Origin: Metellina segmentata
Taxonomy: Eukaryota; Arthropoda; Arachnida; Araneae; Tetragnathidae
Length of the DNA stretch: 64,000 nt
Reading direction: 5' to 3'
Assembly: GCA_947359465.1 (NCBI GenBank)
Contig: OX375877.1
Location: 50,118,744-50,182,743 of the forward strand
Under the pieces are notes generated by a model. The model saw only the letters and a program-made list of their open reading frames with translations, was not told where the DNA came from and ran no database searches. Made by a program: the position numbers and the translations under genes. Each line of letters begins with the position of its first letter. The stretch's first letter is position 1. Below are positions 42,727 to 52,790 of this stretch, piece by piece.

Positions 42727-43170
42727 ATGGATTTAAGGCCGCCATTGTCTCGACAAGTGACGTATTTATTCATCGGGGAGATGATCAATTACGTCATCCA
42801 ACTCTACGGCTCAACATTTATCGACTTAACGCCGTACTATGAAGGTAACGTCCTCAGAACATTCAGTGAAGCAGATCGTGCTATTGTTTGGGAGTTATGG
42901 TGCACAAAAGCCGCAGTGTGGAGAACGCTTTTCGTTCGAACTTACACCCCAACCGGCTTGTCTGAAAATCAGTTTAATCGTCTAATGACTGAGTTGCACC
43001 AACTCTATATGGGAATGGGCCCCTGTTCAGAGAGGATTTTTATCACATTTACCACCCAAGTAGCGGTTTGGTCTCTCGTGGCCAAGCATCACTTCGGAAT
43101 GGTCCCGGCTCCCTACATGGCACTCGTGTTTATCAATAGTGTAGCTCAAGTCACAATTCGATACTTTTAA
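42727..43170 (+). CDS. Family copy F, intact 147-residue protein, function unknown
   Basis: I take the ATG at 42727 (MDLRPPLSRQ) because G starts at the aligned codon; an in-frame ATG at 42712 adds five residues. YLFIGEMINYVIQLYGS (residues 13-29) matches the first helix of C and E. LRTFSEADRAIVWELW (43-58) is the middle helix. GLSENQFNRLMTELHQLYMG (77-96) is followed by CSERIFITFTTQVAVWSLVA (100-119), with VWS in the place of IWS. The end PAPYMALVFINSVAQV (127-142) matches APYSAIEAIFKL of C. It lacks the final GT...W block of C, D and E. F and G form a second subfamily. No signal peptide; residues 127-142 are hydrophobic. Function unknown. Confidence 0.8.
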   Translation: MDLRPPLSRQVTYLFIGEMINYVIQLYGSTFIDLTPYYEGNVLRTFSEADRAIVWELWCTKAAVWRTLFVRTYTPTGLSENQFNRLMTELHQLYMGMGPCSERIFITFTTQVAVWSLVAKHHFGMVPAPYMALVFINSVAQVTIRYF

Positions 43171-43690
43171 GGATTCTGATTAGTAAGAAAATGTCTTTGT
43201 AATATATATTGTATCAACATAAAGGGTGACAGACAAATGAAGACATGTATTTTAGTGTATATGTCGTTAATTACATAATACTTCTACCCTATTTGTAATT
43301 TTAAAATAATAACTAGATTCAGTTTTTGTGACGCGTGTGAAACTCTAGAATAATTTTATCTTGTCTGTGTTAAATAAATTATTGAATATGCTTAATTTTT
43401 CGCCGTCTTTCGTATGTGTAAAAGCGTAGGACCTTCGCGGTTGAAAATACCATGACAAAATTTGCATATGATGTTCACGCAAATTTTTGTTCAAACTCAA
43501 ATTGCAATTTATGGTCCCATTCGATGGTTACGTTTTCAATAATACAGAATAGTATTATTGAATAGTATTATATAGTAATCAACTTTTTGCATGTCTATCG
43601 TGATATGTGTTTCTCAGCGAGACATAAATTCAGACTATTTAATACACCTTTCATGGCACTTCTATTTAACAATGACGTTGGACTGTCTAT
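43171..43690 (+). other. 3' flank of F
   Basis: No gene. Shares GGCGTCTTTCGTATGT-like, CAAAATTTGC, TCAAATTGCAATTT and GCATGTCTATCGTGATATG with the flank of G (49750-50340). AATAAATTATTGAATATG at 43374 may hold the polyadenylation signal; G has ATAAATTATTGAACATG. Confidence 0.6.
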
Positions 43691-43691
43691 A

Positions 43692-44080
43692 ATTTAGTAT
43701 TTGGTAGCCAGGTTGGAAAAGTAAAGGATTAGATACAGGACGTTTGCGAATTCGAATCCAACGAAAGACTGACGTGTACAAATGCGGTGCTTATTAAATC
43801 TGTGTTATGTCCCATAACATGATGTAGTTCTTTCAAAAGTGGGGTGCCAGATGAGGTGTGACCAGATCATCCGCGGTTCAAATTTATGTGGTGTTTTCAA
43901 ATCTTTTTCTTCGGTTTTTTGATCCCGGACTCGTCAGGGCGTGGTAGGCTAGATGGAAGAGTAACGGATTAGCAACTGGAAAGTTGCGAGTTTAAATTCA
44001 CACAAAGACAGTCGTTTACAAAGGGGTTGGTGCATGTTATATCTGTCATGGTGTTGTCCTCTGGTATTTCCCCTAGGGCT
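43692..44080 (+). repeat. Two SINE-C copies after F
   Basis: GTAGCCAGGTTGGAAAAGTA with B box TTCGAATCCAACG, then a second at 43944 (GTGGTAGGCTAGATGGAAGA). The same pair in the same order follows gene G (50360 and 51850), so they were there before the duplication. Confidence 0.75.
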
Positions 44081-44860
44081 ATTACATTGCAAAGTTCATT
44101 AAAATACTGTGACGGTTCTTTCTTTAGGCGGATGTACTAATCATCTGCCTTGTCGTCCCCCAAGCAGTAAAACTATTTCATGAACATATTTCTACCTTTA
44201 TTTACGCCACTTCTTGACTAATTATAATACAGACGATACATGAAACTTAAGTCTATCATACATGGTCAGGAGTAATTCCCATCGATCTCCAGCGCAAAAC
44301 CAACGCGTCTGGCTTCCTCGCTGGCCTTCGTGCAAGTCCTCTTTTTTCACCCTTCTCCAAATGAGTTCCTTTTCCTGTACCAGAGGGAAGACCCCCGTGG
44401 AGTTCGACCCCGTGTCCACAGGCCCTGCCCAAACCTGGTGAGGCTACGGGGAACTTCACAAATACCTACCATTGGTAATAGCGCGTTGAATTGCTCAAGT
44501 GTAGTATTAATTAACTATATCTATGTGTCACCCTTTCCTTCAGGGCCCACAGTAGCCCGGTTGAAAGAATAACGAATTTTCAACCGTATTGGTCGAATAA
44601 AAAAAACTTTTTAGTACATAGTGCACTGGTAGACTTCAACTGTATCAATGCCTCAAATGTATTGCAACCAAACCTTACCAATAGTCCGTTTTACCACTAC
44701 CAGTTTGGCACAGATTATTAAGCTTTTAAAAAGTTTACTATTGCTTACTATTTTTTAAATTTGCTCTTTGGATTATGGAAGACTTATATTAGACCAACCT
44801 GCTTCGAGGTAAATAGTTGATTTGACGTGGCACTGGAGGAACACAACGCTATTTTCTACT
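44081..44860. other. Non-coding stretch of the F block
   Basis: 44230-44460 holds a GC-richer block (CATACATGGTCAGGAG ... CCACAGGCCCTGCCC) that looks like an end of some retroelement but has no diagnostic motif. 44520-44820 matches 52060-52370 after G (CACCACTACCAGTTTGGC, AACCTGCTCCGAGGTAGAT). Confidence 0.5.
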
Positions 44861-44885
44861 TGAATAGTAATTTTGGTAACATTTT

Positions 44886-45015
44886 CCCCCCCAATGGCGG
44901 GCACTGGACTCTATACTTGGCCACTACAAGTCCGGAAGTGATGGTCGAATACTTCCAATGGCGGACACTAAGGACCTGTCCTTGGCCACTACAAGGCCTG
45001 AAGTGATGGTCACTT
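44886..45015. repeat. Two-unit 65-bp direct repeat
   Basis: CCAATGGCGGGCACT ... CTTGGCCACTACAAG ... GAAGTGATGGTCGAAT, repeated as CCAATGGCGGACACT ... CTTGGCCACTACAAG ... GAAGTGATGGTCACTT. Confidence 0.85.
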
Positions 45016-45102
45016 GTTAAGGGGCCCCCAGTGGGAGGACCATCATTGCCCCTAACAAAGGACAGCACAATTGAGTAACATTGATTTTGGTAACATGGTC
45101 CG

Positions 45103-45360
45103 GTGCATATAAAAAGGCTACCATTCCTCACGATAGTGTTATATTACCTCTTTTTGGGTATTCTAACAGCTAGCAACTTGAATGTTATAGTTGGCACATT
45201 TTTAATATCTCCCTGTATGTATTTCTCTTTGTGTCAGAGTAAAACGTTCCTTATCTGTCTAAACCTTCATTTCTATTTCATGTATTCCTATTACTTGAGG
45301 TTATTCTGTGTTTGCAGGCCCTTGCGCAATACGAAAACTCGACCCCCTCAACATACATAA
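45103..45360 (+). pseudogene. Signal-peptide-like exon, damaged copy
   Basis: HIKRLPFLTIVLYYLFLGIL then TASNLNVIVG is the partner of the intact start at 56304. The ATG at 45096 is out of frame with it because of a 1-bp difference (GGTGCATATAAAA against TTGGACATTAAAA). After NVIV the two copies diverge, as would be the case past an exon end. Confidence 0.4.
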
Positions 45361-45925
45361 TGACAAAATAACCAATGTAATTTAATGTAAAATAACCAAT
45401 ATACCAAGGAAGGATTCTACTTGTCAAGATCAGAAACTAATGACAGGAAACGCGAAATATGGTCTAACGAGTCACTCTTCCAACTGATTCAGATAGATTG
45501 AAGGATCTATGTGTAAAAAAACCATGAATACATGGATCTCGTGTGTCAACAGTGAAACCAATTTGTACCAACATATAAAGGATGACTGGCGACCGAAAAC
45601 ATGTATTGAAATGTATGTGTCGTACTTATACTATTTTTTCTACCCAACCCTATTCATTATGTTGCTTCTTACTTGCATATTACTTCTACCCTATTCGTAA
45701 TTTCAAAATGAATAATTGGTAAAGACAGGGTGGATACCCAATGGTATGATGTTTGTATAGATGGTATTCAATGAAACCCTTGTTACATCTACGAACTTCT
45801 ATGATTGGTGAACGCTATGTTATGTACCATCACACGAGTTATTTGATTTCAAATCTTACGATCATTCTGCTGGGTTTTTTTTCCTTCTTCCAACAGAATT
45901 GTGCGTGTGCCATCAGAATTGTGCG
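45361..45925. other. Non-coding stretch
   Basis: Contains TGACAGGAAACG and TGGATCTCGTGTG strings but no gene. 45590-45720 (GACTGGCGACCGAAAACATG, CTTACTTGCATATTACTTC) resembles the 3' flanks of F and G, suggesting another eroded family 3' end. Confidence 0.4.
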
Positions 45926-45929
45926 TGTA

Positions 45930-46432
45930 ATTATTGTTAACGTCGTACTAGAGCAACACAACGGGCTATTGACGACGGTCCGGGATCAGTCCCTTTAAGG
46001 GAAAGATCAAAGGACAACACCTCGTAATTTTGAACCACGGTCAGATGACGAAGCAACACCTGAGCTGGCACCCCACTCTCCAAACTTCCACGCCAACCCA
46101 ACGTGAGGACTTTCGGCCACGACAGATTTAAGGTGCACCAGCCGCCTCTCCACCATACGTTTACAAACATCCATGCCCGGACCCGGATTCGAACCAGGAA
46201 CTTTCCGATCTAGAGGCTAACACCTTAACCAGTATACCAGTTGGTCGGCTTGTACGTGTGGTTCGTGTAACTTAAGTAATTCAGTGTAGCGATTTAATTC
46301 CCAACATATCACGTGGTTAAAAATTACGAGGTGTTGTCCTCGGATCTCTCCCTTAAGGGACTGATTCCGGACCGTCGTCAAAAGCCCGTTGTGTTGCTCT
46401 AGTACGACGTTAACTAGATACGCCAAAGTCTA
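45930..46432. repeat. 500-bp duplicated unit, copy 1
   Basis: A minus-strand SINE-A (45930-46246), then GGCTTGTACGTGTGGTTCGT and a plus-strand SINE-A 3' part (46316-46418). The same arrangement, nearly identical, lies at 47661-48150. Confidence 0.9.
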
Positions 46433-46529
46433 GATACGCCAAATTATAGTTAGAAGAACACTCCTGAATTTGAGGTCTTTTATTCCCAACTAAATCATCA
46501 GGTTGAAACTTTATCGAAATATCTAGGAT

Positions 46530-47040
46530 GCCTTTCAACGCGCTGTAGAAAACAAAAATCTTAACCTTAGGGATACAATAGAATTACGGATCGCAATGCA
46601 GTACCTATGGTTTTCAATGCATATACAATACTTCTGTAAATTCGTCCAGACCATGTTCTCTATGTTTCGGTTATATTCTCCCGTAATAAGTCTACAAATA
46701 TAAAATTAATGTACCAGTTTTCTGGTGCTTCAGAGTACATACGTACGACATTCTTGACATAATCCTAAGGTTCAACAAAAAATAGACTTAACGAATAAAA
46801 ATATCAACGTTTAAAATCAATCACTCAATACACGATATGGGTAAAAAGTAGAGATCCTATATTTGTAACAATTAGCATTTTGGTGAGGTAGAAACTTCGC
46901 TACACGAAAAATTGCACAATACTAAACACAAGAGTTTACGGATATGCCTATAATATGTTAATTCATTTTTTGATTTCAAGAAATTCATAATTTAATTCAA
47001 GTACTCACGGCAGTATAAAATACACTGATACATTCTACAT
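46530..47040. repeat. Duplicated anonymous block, copy 1
   Basis: TTTCAACGCGCT, ACAATAGAATTACGGATCGC, GGTTTTCAATGCATATA and CACTCAATACACGATATGGG recur at 62590-63060. No gene. Flank of the F block. Confidence 0.8.
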
Positions 47041-47376
47041 CAGCCGACCAAACAGTCTGGTGGTAAAGGTATTAGCCTCTAGAACGCAAGATTCCTGGTT
47101 CGAATCCGGGTCAGTACATCCATGTCTAAGCTTATGGTGTTGAGGCAGCTGGTGCACCTTAAATATGTCTTGGCCGAAAGTCCTTGTGTTGGGTTGATGT
47201 GTAAGTTAGGAGAGTGGGGTGCCAGCTCAGGTGTTGCATCGTCATCTGACCGTGGTTCGAAAATTATGTAGTGTTGTCCTCGGATCTTTCTCTTAGGTTA
47301 CTAAACCCGGCCAATCGTCAATAGCCCGGTGTGTTGATCTAGTAAGACGTTAATTAAAAAAAATTACCAACTACCG
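47041..47376 (+). repeat. SINE-A, full length, diverged
   Basis: CAGCCGACCAAACAGTCTGG to ACCAACTACC. Confidence 0.85.
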
Positions 47377-47396
47377 TACTTCAAGAAATTCTATAA

Positions 47397-47640
47397 TCCA
47401 GAGGGTGCGAGTCCAAATCCAGACAAAGAGCCAAAGGTTCTAGTAGGCTTGTGTACATTAAATCCGTTGTCGCCTCATGTCCTTACGCTGTCGTGGTCAC
47501 GAGTTGCCTCGTCATCTGACTGTGGTACAATATTACTTTATGTTCACAGATATTTTACTTTGGGATTGATATCGGAACGTCATCTATAGCCGTCGTGTTG
47601 CTCTAGTCCGACGTTAATTAAAAATTACCAAATTACTGTG
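47397..47640 (+). repeat. SINE-C-like copy
   Basis: CCAGAGGGTGCGAGTCCAAAT, GGCTTGTGTACATTAAATC; the partner in the G block starts near 63470 (CCAGAGGGTGCGAGTTCGAA). Confidence 0.65.
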
Positions 47641-47651
47641 AGTTGTACGTG

Positions 47652-48170
47652 TGGTAATTTGGTAATTTTTGTTAACGTCGTACTAGAGCAACACAACGGG
47701 CTATTGACGACGGTCCGGGATCAGTCCCTTTAAGGGAAAGATCCGAGGACAACACCTCGTAATTTTGAACCACGGTCAGATGACGAAGGAACACCTGAGC
47801 TGGCACCCCACTCTCCAAACTTCCACGCCAACCCAACGTGAGGACTTTCGGCCACGACAGATTTAAGGTGCACCAGCCGCCTCTACACCATACGTTTACA
47901 AACATCCATGCCCGGACCCGGATTCGAACCAGGAACCTTCCGATCTAGAGGCTAACACCTTAACCACTATACCGGTTGGTCGGCTTGTACGTGTGGTTCG
48001 TGTAACTTAAGTAATTCAGTGTAGCGATTTAATTCCCAACATATCACGTGGTTAAAAATTACGAGGTGTTGTCCTCGGATCTCTCCCTTAAGGGACTGAT
48101 TCCGGACCGTCGTCAAAAGCCCGTTGTGTTGCTCTAGTACGACGTTAACTAAAATTACCATTACCATTAC
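47652..48170. repeat. 500-bp duplicated unit, copy 2
   Basis: SINE-A minus strand (47652-47994) and the plus-strand 3' part (48050-48170), matching 45930-46432. Part of it (CAACATATCACGTGGTTAAA on) is repeated again at 48173-48300. Confidence 0.9.
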
Positions 48171-48172
48171 CC

Positions 48173-48302
48173 AACATATCACGTGGTTAAAAATTACGAG
48201 GTGTTGTCCTCGATCTCTCCCTTAAGGGACTGATCCCGGACCGTCGTCAATAGCCCGTTGTTTTGCTCTAGTACGACGTTAACTAATATATACCTATTAC
48301 CA
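48173..48302 (+). repeat. SINE-A 3' part, tandem to the previous
   Basis: AACATATCACGTGGTTAAAA, then SINE body to ACCTATTACC. Confidence 0.85.
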
Positions 48303-48329
48303 AATTGTCGAAAATATAATTTTAATCAA

Positions 48330-48666
48330 TGGTAATGGTAATGGTAATTTCAGTTAACGTCCTACTAGAGCAACACAACGGGCTATTGACGACGGTCCGG
48401 GATCAGTCCCTTGAGGGAAAGATCCGAGGACAACACCTCGTAATTTTGAACCACGGTCAGATGACGAAGCAACACCTGAGCTGGCACCCCACTCTCCAAA
48501 CTTCCACACAAACCCAACGTGGGGACTTTCGGCCACGACAGATTTAAGGTGCACCAACCGCCTCTACACCATACGCTTACAAGTATCCATGCCCGGACCC
48601 GGATTCGAACCAGGAACCTTCCGATCTAGAGGCTAACACCTTAACCCCTAAACCGGTTGGTCGGCC
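48330..48666 (-). repeat. SINE-A, full length
   Basis: Tail of three GGTAAT units; head ends CCGGTTGGTCGGC. Confidence 0.92.
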
Positions 48667-48711
48667 CATCTAGAAGGAATTGGTATTGATATATTGGTAT
48701 TGATATATTTT

Positions 48712-48865
48712 TAGGTATGGTACGGTATGTATATTTAATTAAAGTCGTACTGGAGCAATATAACGGGCTATTGGCGACGTTCCGGGATCTGCACCAATGG
48801 GAGATATTCGAGGACAACACGGTGTATTTTTATATAACGTCACACTGGAACAACACAACGTGGCA
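48712..48865 (-). repeat. SINE-A, old 3' part
   Basis: TTAATTAAAGTCGTACTGGAG to ACACTGGAACAACACAACG. Confidence 0.65.
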
Positions 48866-48983
48866 TTTTGTACTAGACAGTAATAATTATTTACATTTAG
48901 ACATCAGCCGGTAAATCAGTTCCTCAATCGCGGCAATAAAGAATTTAGATTTTAGGCCCCAGTACACACAACAATTTTTTACC

Positions 48984-49308
48984 ATGAAAATTATAAGAAT
49001 CAAGCCAAGATGAAATCTATATCTTATATCTACAGCCGTAGTCAAAATTTAGTAGAAAATATTTTCCCCTGATGTCGTTTTGTTAGTATTGAAACTCTAG
49101 TTTCATCCGACGAGCCAATGCTTCTTCAACAGTTAATTGCGTCATGTCTAAAATTGAATAAGAACATTGCAAAAGAACTTCATACGACAGTACGACGTTT
49201 TCAACAAATTTTAGAAATCTCATGAACTCCCAAGAAGACCTCCAAATCAAGCAGGCGTGTTTCGAGTGAATCCTTCCACAGCGGTTAACTCTTGTGTCCT
49301 CTTCATAA
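48984..49308 (+). promoter_or_regulatory. Upstream region of gene G
   Basis: Aligns with the F upstream region: one GAAAATTATAAGAATC element, TTCATCCGACGAGCCAATGC, TTCAACAGTTAATTGCGTCA, TCTCATGAACTC, and GTTAACTCTTGTGTCC before the ATG. Confidence 0.5.
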
Positions 49309-49749
49309 ATGGATTCACCACCGCCATTTGAACCTGTGACGAGTCTATTCGTCGCCGAAATGATCAATTACGTCATTGAACTCAGCGGCTCAACAGGAAA
49401 CGACTTAACGCCGTACTATCAAGCTAACACCCTCAGAACATTCAGTGATAGACACCAAGCAATTGTTCGAGACATATGGAACAGGTACTATCTATTGTGG
49501 AGTATGGATTTCATGCAAAAATACCGCAGTACCGGAGTGTGTGAAAATGAGTTCATACGTGTCATGACTGAGGTGCACCCTCTTTATGTTCAACTCATCC
49601 AACTCGGCGGATGTTCAGAGAAGAGTTTTATCACCTTTACCACCCAAATAACGGTTTGGTCTGTCCTGGCCAAGCATCACTTTGGACTGCTCCAGGCTCC
49701 CTTCTTGGCTCTAATGTTCATCTGTAGTGTAGCCCAACCCTCAAATTGA
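49309..49749 (+). CDS. Family copy G, intact 146-residue protein, function unknown
   Basis: MDSPPPFEPVTSLFVAEMIN starts it; NYVIELSGSTGNDLTPYY follows, then LRTFSDRHQAIVRDIW (residues 42-57), CENEFIRVMTEVHPLYVQL (78-96), CSEKSFITFTTQITVWSVLA (102-121) and APFLALMFICSVAQ (130-143). It aligns with F along its whole length with one short gap near residue 96. Long identical runs (LTPYY, LRTFS, FITFTTQ, VWS, AKHHFG) stand between changed ones, the pattern expected of two working genes. Like F it lacks the C-terminal GT...W. The ORF is undamaged despite many transposons close by. Function unknown. Confidence 0.8.
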   Translation: MDSPPPFEPVTSLFVAEMINYVIELSGSTGNDLTPYYQANTLRTFSDRHQAIVRDIWNRYYLLWSMDFMQKYRSTGVCENEFIRVMTEVHPLYVQLIQLGGCSEKSFITFTTQITVWSVLAKHHFGLLQAPFLALMFICSVAQPSN

Positions 49750-50359
49750 TACTCTTGAGGATTCTAGTAGGTAAGATTATGCAATTGGGATGTATTTTAG
49801 GCCAACATAAAGTATGACAGACGAGCGAAAAACATGTTATTTAAATGTGTATGTCGTGCTTGTACTTTTTATTCTACCTAATCCTATTGATTATATGTTG
49901 CTTCTTACATGTTACTTCTACCCTACTAGCAATTTTAAAGTAATTCTTAGGTTCGGTTTTTATGACGCGTACTAAACTCTAAAACTATTTTATCTTGTTT
50001 TTGTTTTATAAATTATTGAACATGATTTTAGAATCCGAATTACTTATTTTTTCGCCGTCTTTTGTATGTTGAAAGTGCGGATGAAAGTACGGTCTTTTGT
50101 AAGTAAAGTTTGTGGTTAAAAGTGCCAAGACAAAATTTGCGTACGATGTTCCCGCAAGTTTATGGTTTGACTCAAATTGCAATTTTTTGGTCAGATTCGA
50201 TGGTTGTGTTCTCAATAATACAGAATAGGTGTATTTAATCAACTTAATTGCATGTCTATCGTGATATGTCTTGGCAAGGAAAGGATTTAGACTTTCATAC
50301 TCCCCTCATGGCACTTCTATTTAACAATGACGTTACCCATTCTATCATAAAATATCGGT
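49750..50359 (+). other. 3' flank of G
   Basis: No gene. Matches 43171-43690 after F, with ATAAATTATTGAACATG at about 50009 as a possible polyadenylation region. Confidence 0.6.
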
Positions 50360-50455
50360 AGCCCGGTTGGAAAAGCTACGGATTAGATACATTTATTTCA
50401 TTCGAATCCAACCAAAGACTGACATGTACAAATAGGGTGCTTATTAAATCTGTAT

Positions 50456-51647
50456 CAGCCTTAGAGGCCATCAGAAACGGAGAGACAAACATCGCCTCCA
50501 CTATAAGCAACTTGCTCGATCGGAAGCATTGCAAAGGGAAATATTGTATGTTGCATTGGATACTAGGGATGCGACATCGACAGCAAAACATCGATGTTTT
50601 GAAACATCGATGTTCAAAATTAAAACATCGATGCTGATAATACATCGCCCCAAAAACATCGATGTTTTTAAAATTCAGTGTATTTAAACTTTTTTCCCCA
50701 ATTTCTTAAAACTGGTTTAGCAACTATTGATGCTACATCGACAGCAAACATCGATGCTTTAAAACTTTGATGTTCAATATAAAACATCGATGTTGATAAT
50801 AAATCGCCAGCATACCATCGATGTATTTAAACTTTTTTCCCCATTTCTTAAAACTGGTTTAGCAACCATTGATGCGACATCGGCTCCCATACATCGATGT
50901 TTTTTTGTAAAACTTCGACATCGATGTCGCATCTCTACTTTTCAGACCATTGGCCACTTGGGTCTAAAAGTATGTTCAATTTGCTGATTATAAAAATTAT
51001 GCTACTTGGTTATTTTTTAAATTTTTATAATGGTACTTTTTCCATTGAAAAAAAAAACGTCGAAGACGTAAAAACATCGATGTTACAAAAACATCGATTC
51101 CAATATATCGATGTTAAATACATCGATGTTTTTTAAAAAAACATCGATGTTTTGAAAACATAGACATCGATGTCTTGAAAACATCGACATCGATGTCGCA
51201 TCCCTAGTGGATACCCGCACATGTAGGTATCGAGGGGAATGAGTGTGGCCAAAGAAGCACGAAATCTTGATCCAACCTCTTTCCACCATCACACTGGCAG
51301 ATGTGAATGCAGTGGCCAGATGCAGACTTATAAACCAACCCTCAAAGAAACCTTTGATAATCGACTTCGACTTCCCTAGAGACATAACGACCACACTTGC
51401 TCGACTAAGAACGCATCATTATAAGTGAATGAAAATACTTCCTGACGGGACAAGGACCCATCCTTACTGCAAGAACGGCCCAGAGATTCAACTCACACCA
51501 AAACACATCTTTGAAAGTCCAAAAATTACTGCAGAGATCTTGAAACTCGGCTTGTTACCAGATAGAGATCTGCTGTGGGAGACCCTCTACAGTTCTGAGG
51601 CACCGAAGCTGGCAGCTGTGGTCCTTCAGACCTTTGACAATATTTGA
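50456..51647 (+). pseudogene. LINE RNase H and tail domain, interrupted by a MITE
   Basis: SALEAIRNGETNIASTIS near 50456 follows the RNase H second Asp position. The coding sequence stops at LHWI and resumes after the MITE as PAHVGIEGNE (frame-shifted copy near 51212-51245), the RNase H HVG...N motif. Then KEARNLDP, LINQPSKKPLIIDFDF, TTTLARLRTHHYK, TRTHPYCKNGPEIQLTPKHI and LAAVVLQTFDNI: the usual end of RNase H-bearing arthropod LINEs, with the zinc-knuckle-like CKN...H. Frameshifts separate pieces. Confidence 0.78.
50564..51206. mobile_element. hAT-type MITE, family 2, full of AACATCGATGTT palindromes (643 bp)
   Basis: TAGGGATGCGACATCGA at the left and its exact inverse at the right. The flanks TTGGATAC (50556-50563) and GTGGATAC (51207-51214) are an 8-bp duplication with one change. 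The inside holds more than a dozen ACATCGATGT or near copies, plus one direct repeat of about 110 bp (CCCCAATTTCTTAAAACTGG, CCCCATTTCTTAAAACTGG). No coding capacity. Confidence 0.88.
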
Positions 51648-51726
51648 GACTTTTTTGGCAATCCATAGACACGACATTATCATCATTTAATTTGTGTCGT
51701 GCCTACGTGAGACCTCTCATTCACGT

Positions 51727-52370
51727 GATGTATATGTTTCAAAAGTGAAGCACCAGATGAGGTGTGACCAAGTCATCTGACTTCGGTTCAAATTTTCGTG
51801 ATGTTTTCGAATCTTTGTCTACGGTTTTGATCCCGGGCTGTCGCCGGGCCATGGTAGTCCAACTGTAATAGTAACGGGAAGGTTGCGTGTTCAAGTTCAC
51901 ACAAAGGCCGTCGTTTACAAAGGGGTTGGTACGTGGTGGTGTCCTCGGATATTTGCATTCAGGTTGCTCCAGCGCAAAGTTCATTAAAATTCCTATATAC
52001 CTACCCGGACCGTTGGCAATAGCTCGTTGTGTTGCTCAAGTGTGTTGTTAATTATATACATACGCGCCAATCTTTGCTTCAGGACTAGCTGTATCCCGTT
52101 TGGAAGAGTAAAGGATTGTCAAACGGAGGGATTGCATATTTGAAACAAACAAAAACCGCTTATTTCATAGGAGACTAGTGCACGTTAACTCTGTCGATGC
52201 CTCAAATGTATTGTACCCTAACCGTTACCAATACTTCGTTTCACCACTACCAGTTTGGCTCAGATTATCTTGGGCTCTTTAAAAGTTTACTATTTTTGTA
52301 TTTGGCTAGTTCGATTATGGCAGACTTGCCATAGTAAGCCAACCTGCTCCGAGGTAGATACGCGCTCAGG
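51727..52370 (+). repeat. SINE-C copies and flank of the G block
   Basis: Rejoins the F pattern: TTCAAAAGTGAAGCACCAGATG, GTGACCAAGTCATCTGAC, a second SINE-C at 51850, then CACCACTACCAGTTTGGC and CAACCTGCTCCGAGGTAGAT. A SINE-A 3' scrap (GGATTGTACCCGGACCGTCG) follows at 52371-52440. Confidence 0.7.
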
Positions 52371-52440
52371 GGATTGTACCCGGACCGTCGTCAATAGCCC
52401 TCTGTGTTGCTTAATACGAATTTAATCAAAATTAACTTAC

Positions 52441-52790
52441 CGAAGTAGATATAGTCAAATCTCTTTAAGATGAATATCATGGGACGTTCGTATTTAGCGT
52501 AATTTGTTTCATACTAATTTAAAAAAAAGCAATATTTCAACAATAAAATAAAACTAACTGTAAAATTCATGATTGAGATAAATATATAAAGCTTATTCCT
52601 CGAATATAATACAGGTTATTTTTGATTATCGATATGATTCTCGATTTTACAGATACTTGATTACGCAGATTATTTACTATGGCAGATAATTCTGAATTAC
52701 AGAAATTTCTTGATCACATAATTTTTGCCTTGAAATCTTATTTCTGATAAACTAATGGACAGATTTAAATGAAATTAGGAACGAATATAC
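52441..52790. other. AT-rich non-coding stretch
   Basis: No gene or repeat recognised. Confidence 0.4.

Larger units (their letters stand above)
50453..51726 (+). mobile_element. LINE 3' end (RNase H region), inserted in a SINE-C
   Basis: Begins TCAGCCTTAGAGGCCATCAG and ends about CACGTGATG. The F block has uninterrupted sequence at the same place (TTAAATCTGTGTTATGTCCC), so this came in after the duplication. It is itself interrupted by the MITE at 50564-51206. Confidence 0.75.

Noticed and set aside
44222..44459. Two overlapping minus-strand frames in a GC-richer block
   Set aside because: Both frames and the plus strand are equally open; no motif supports any of them.
50376..51136. Several 65-100-codon frames rich in repeated HRCF/IDV words
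   Set aside because: They arise from the ACATCGATGT palindromes of the MITE and occur on both strands.
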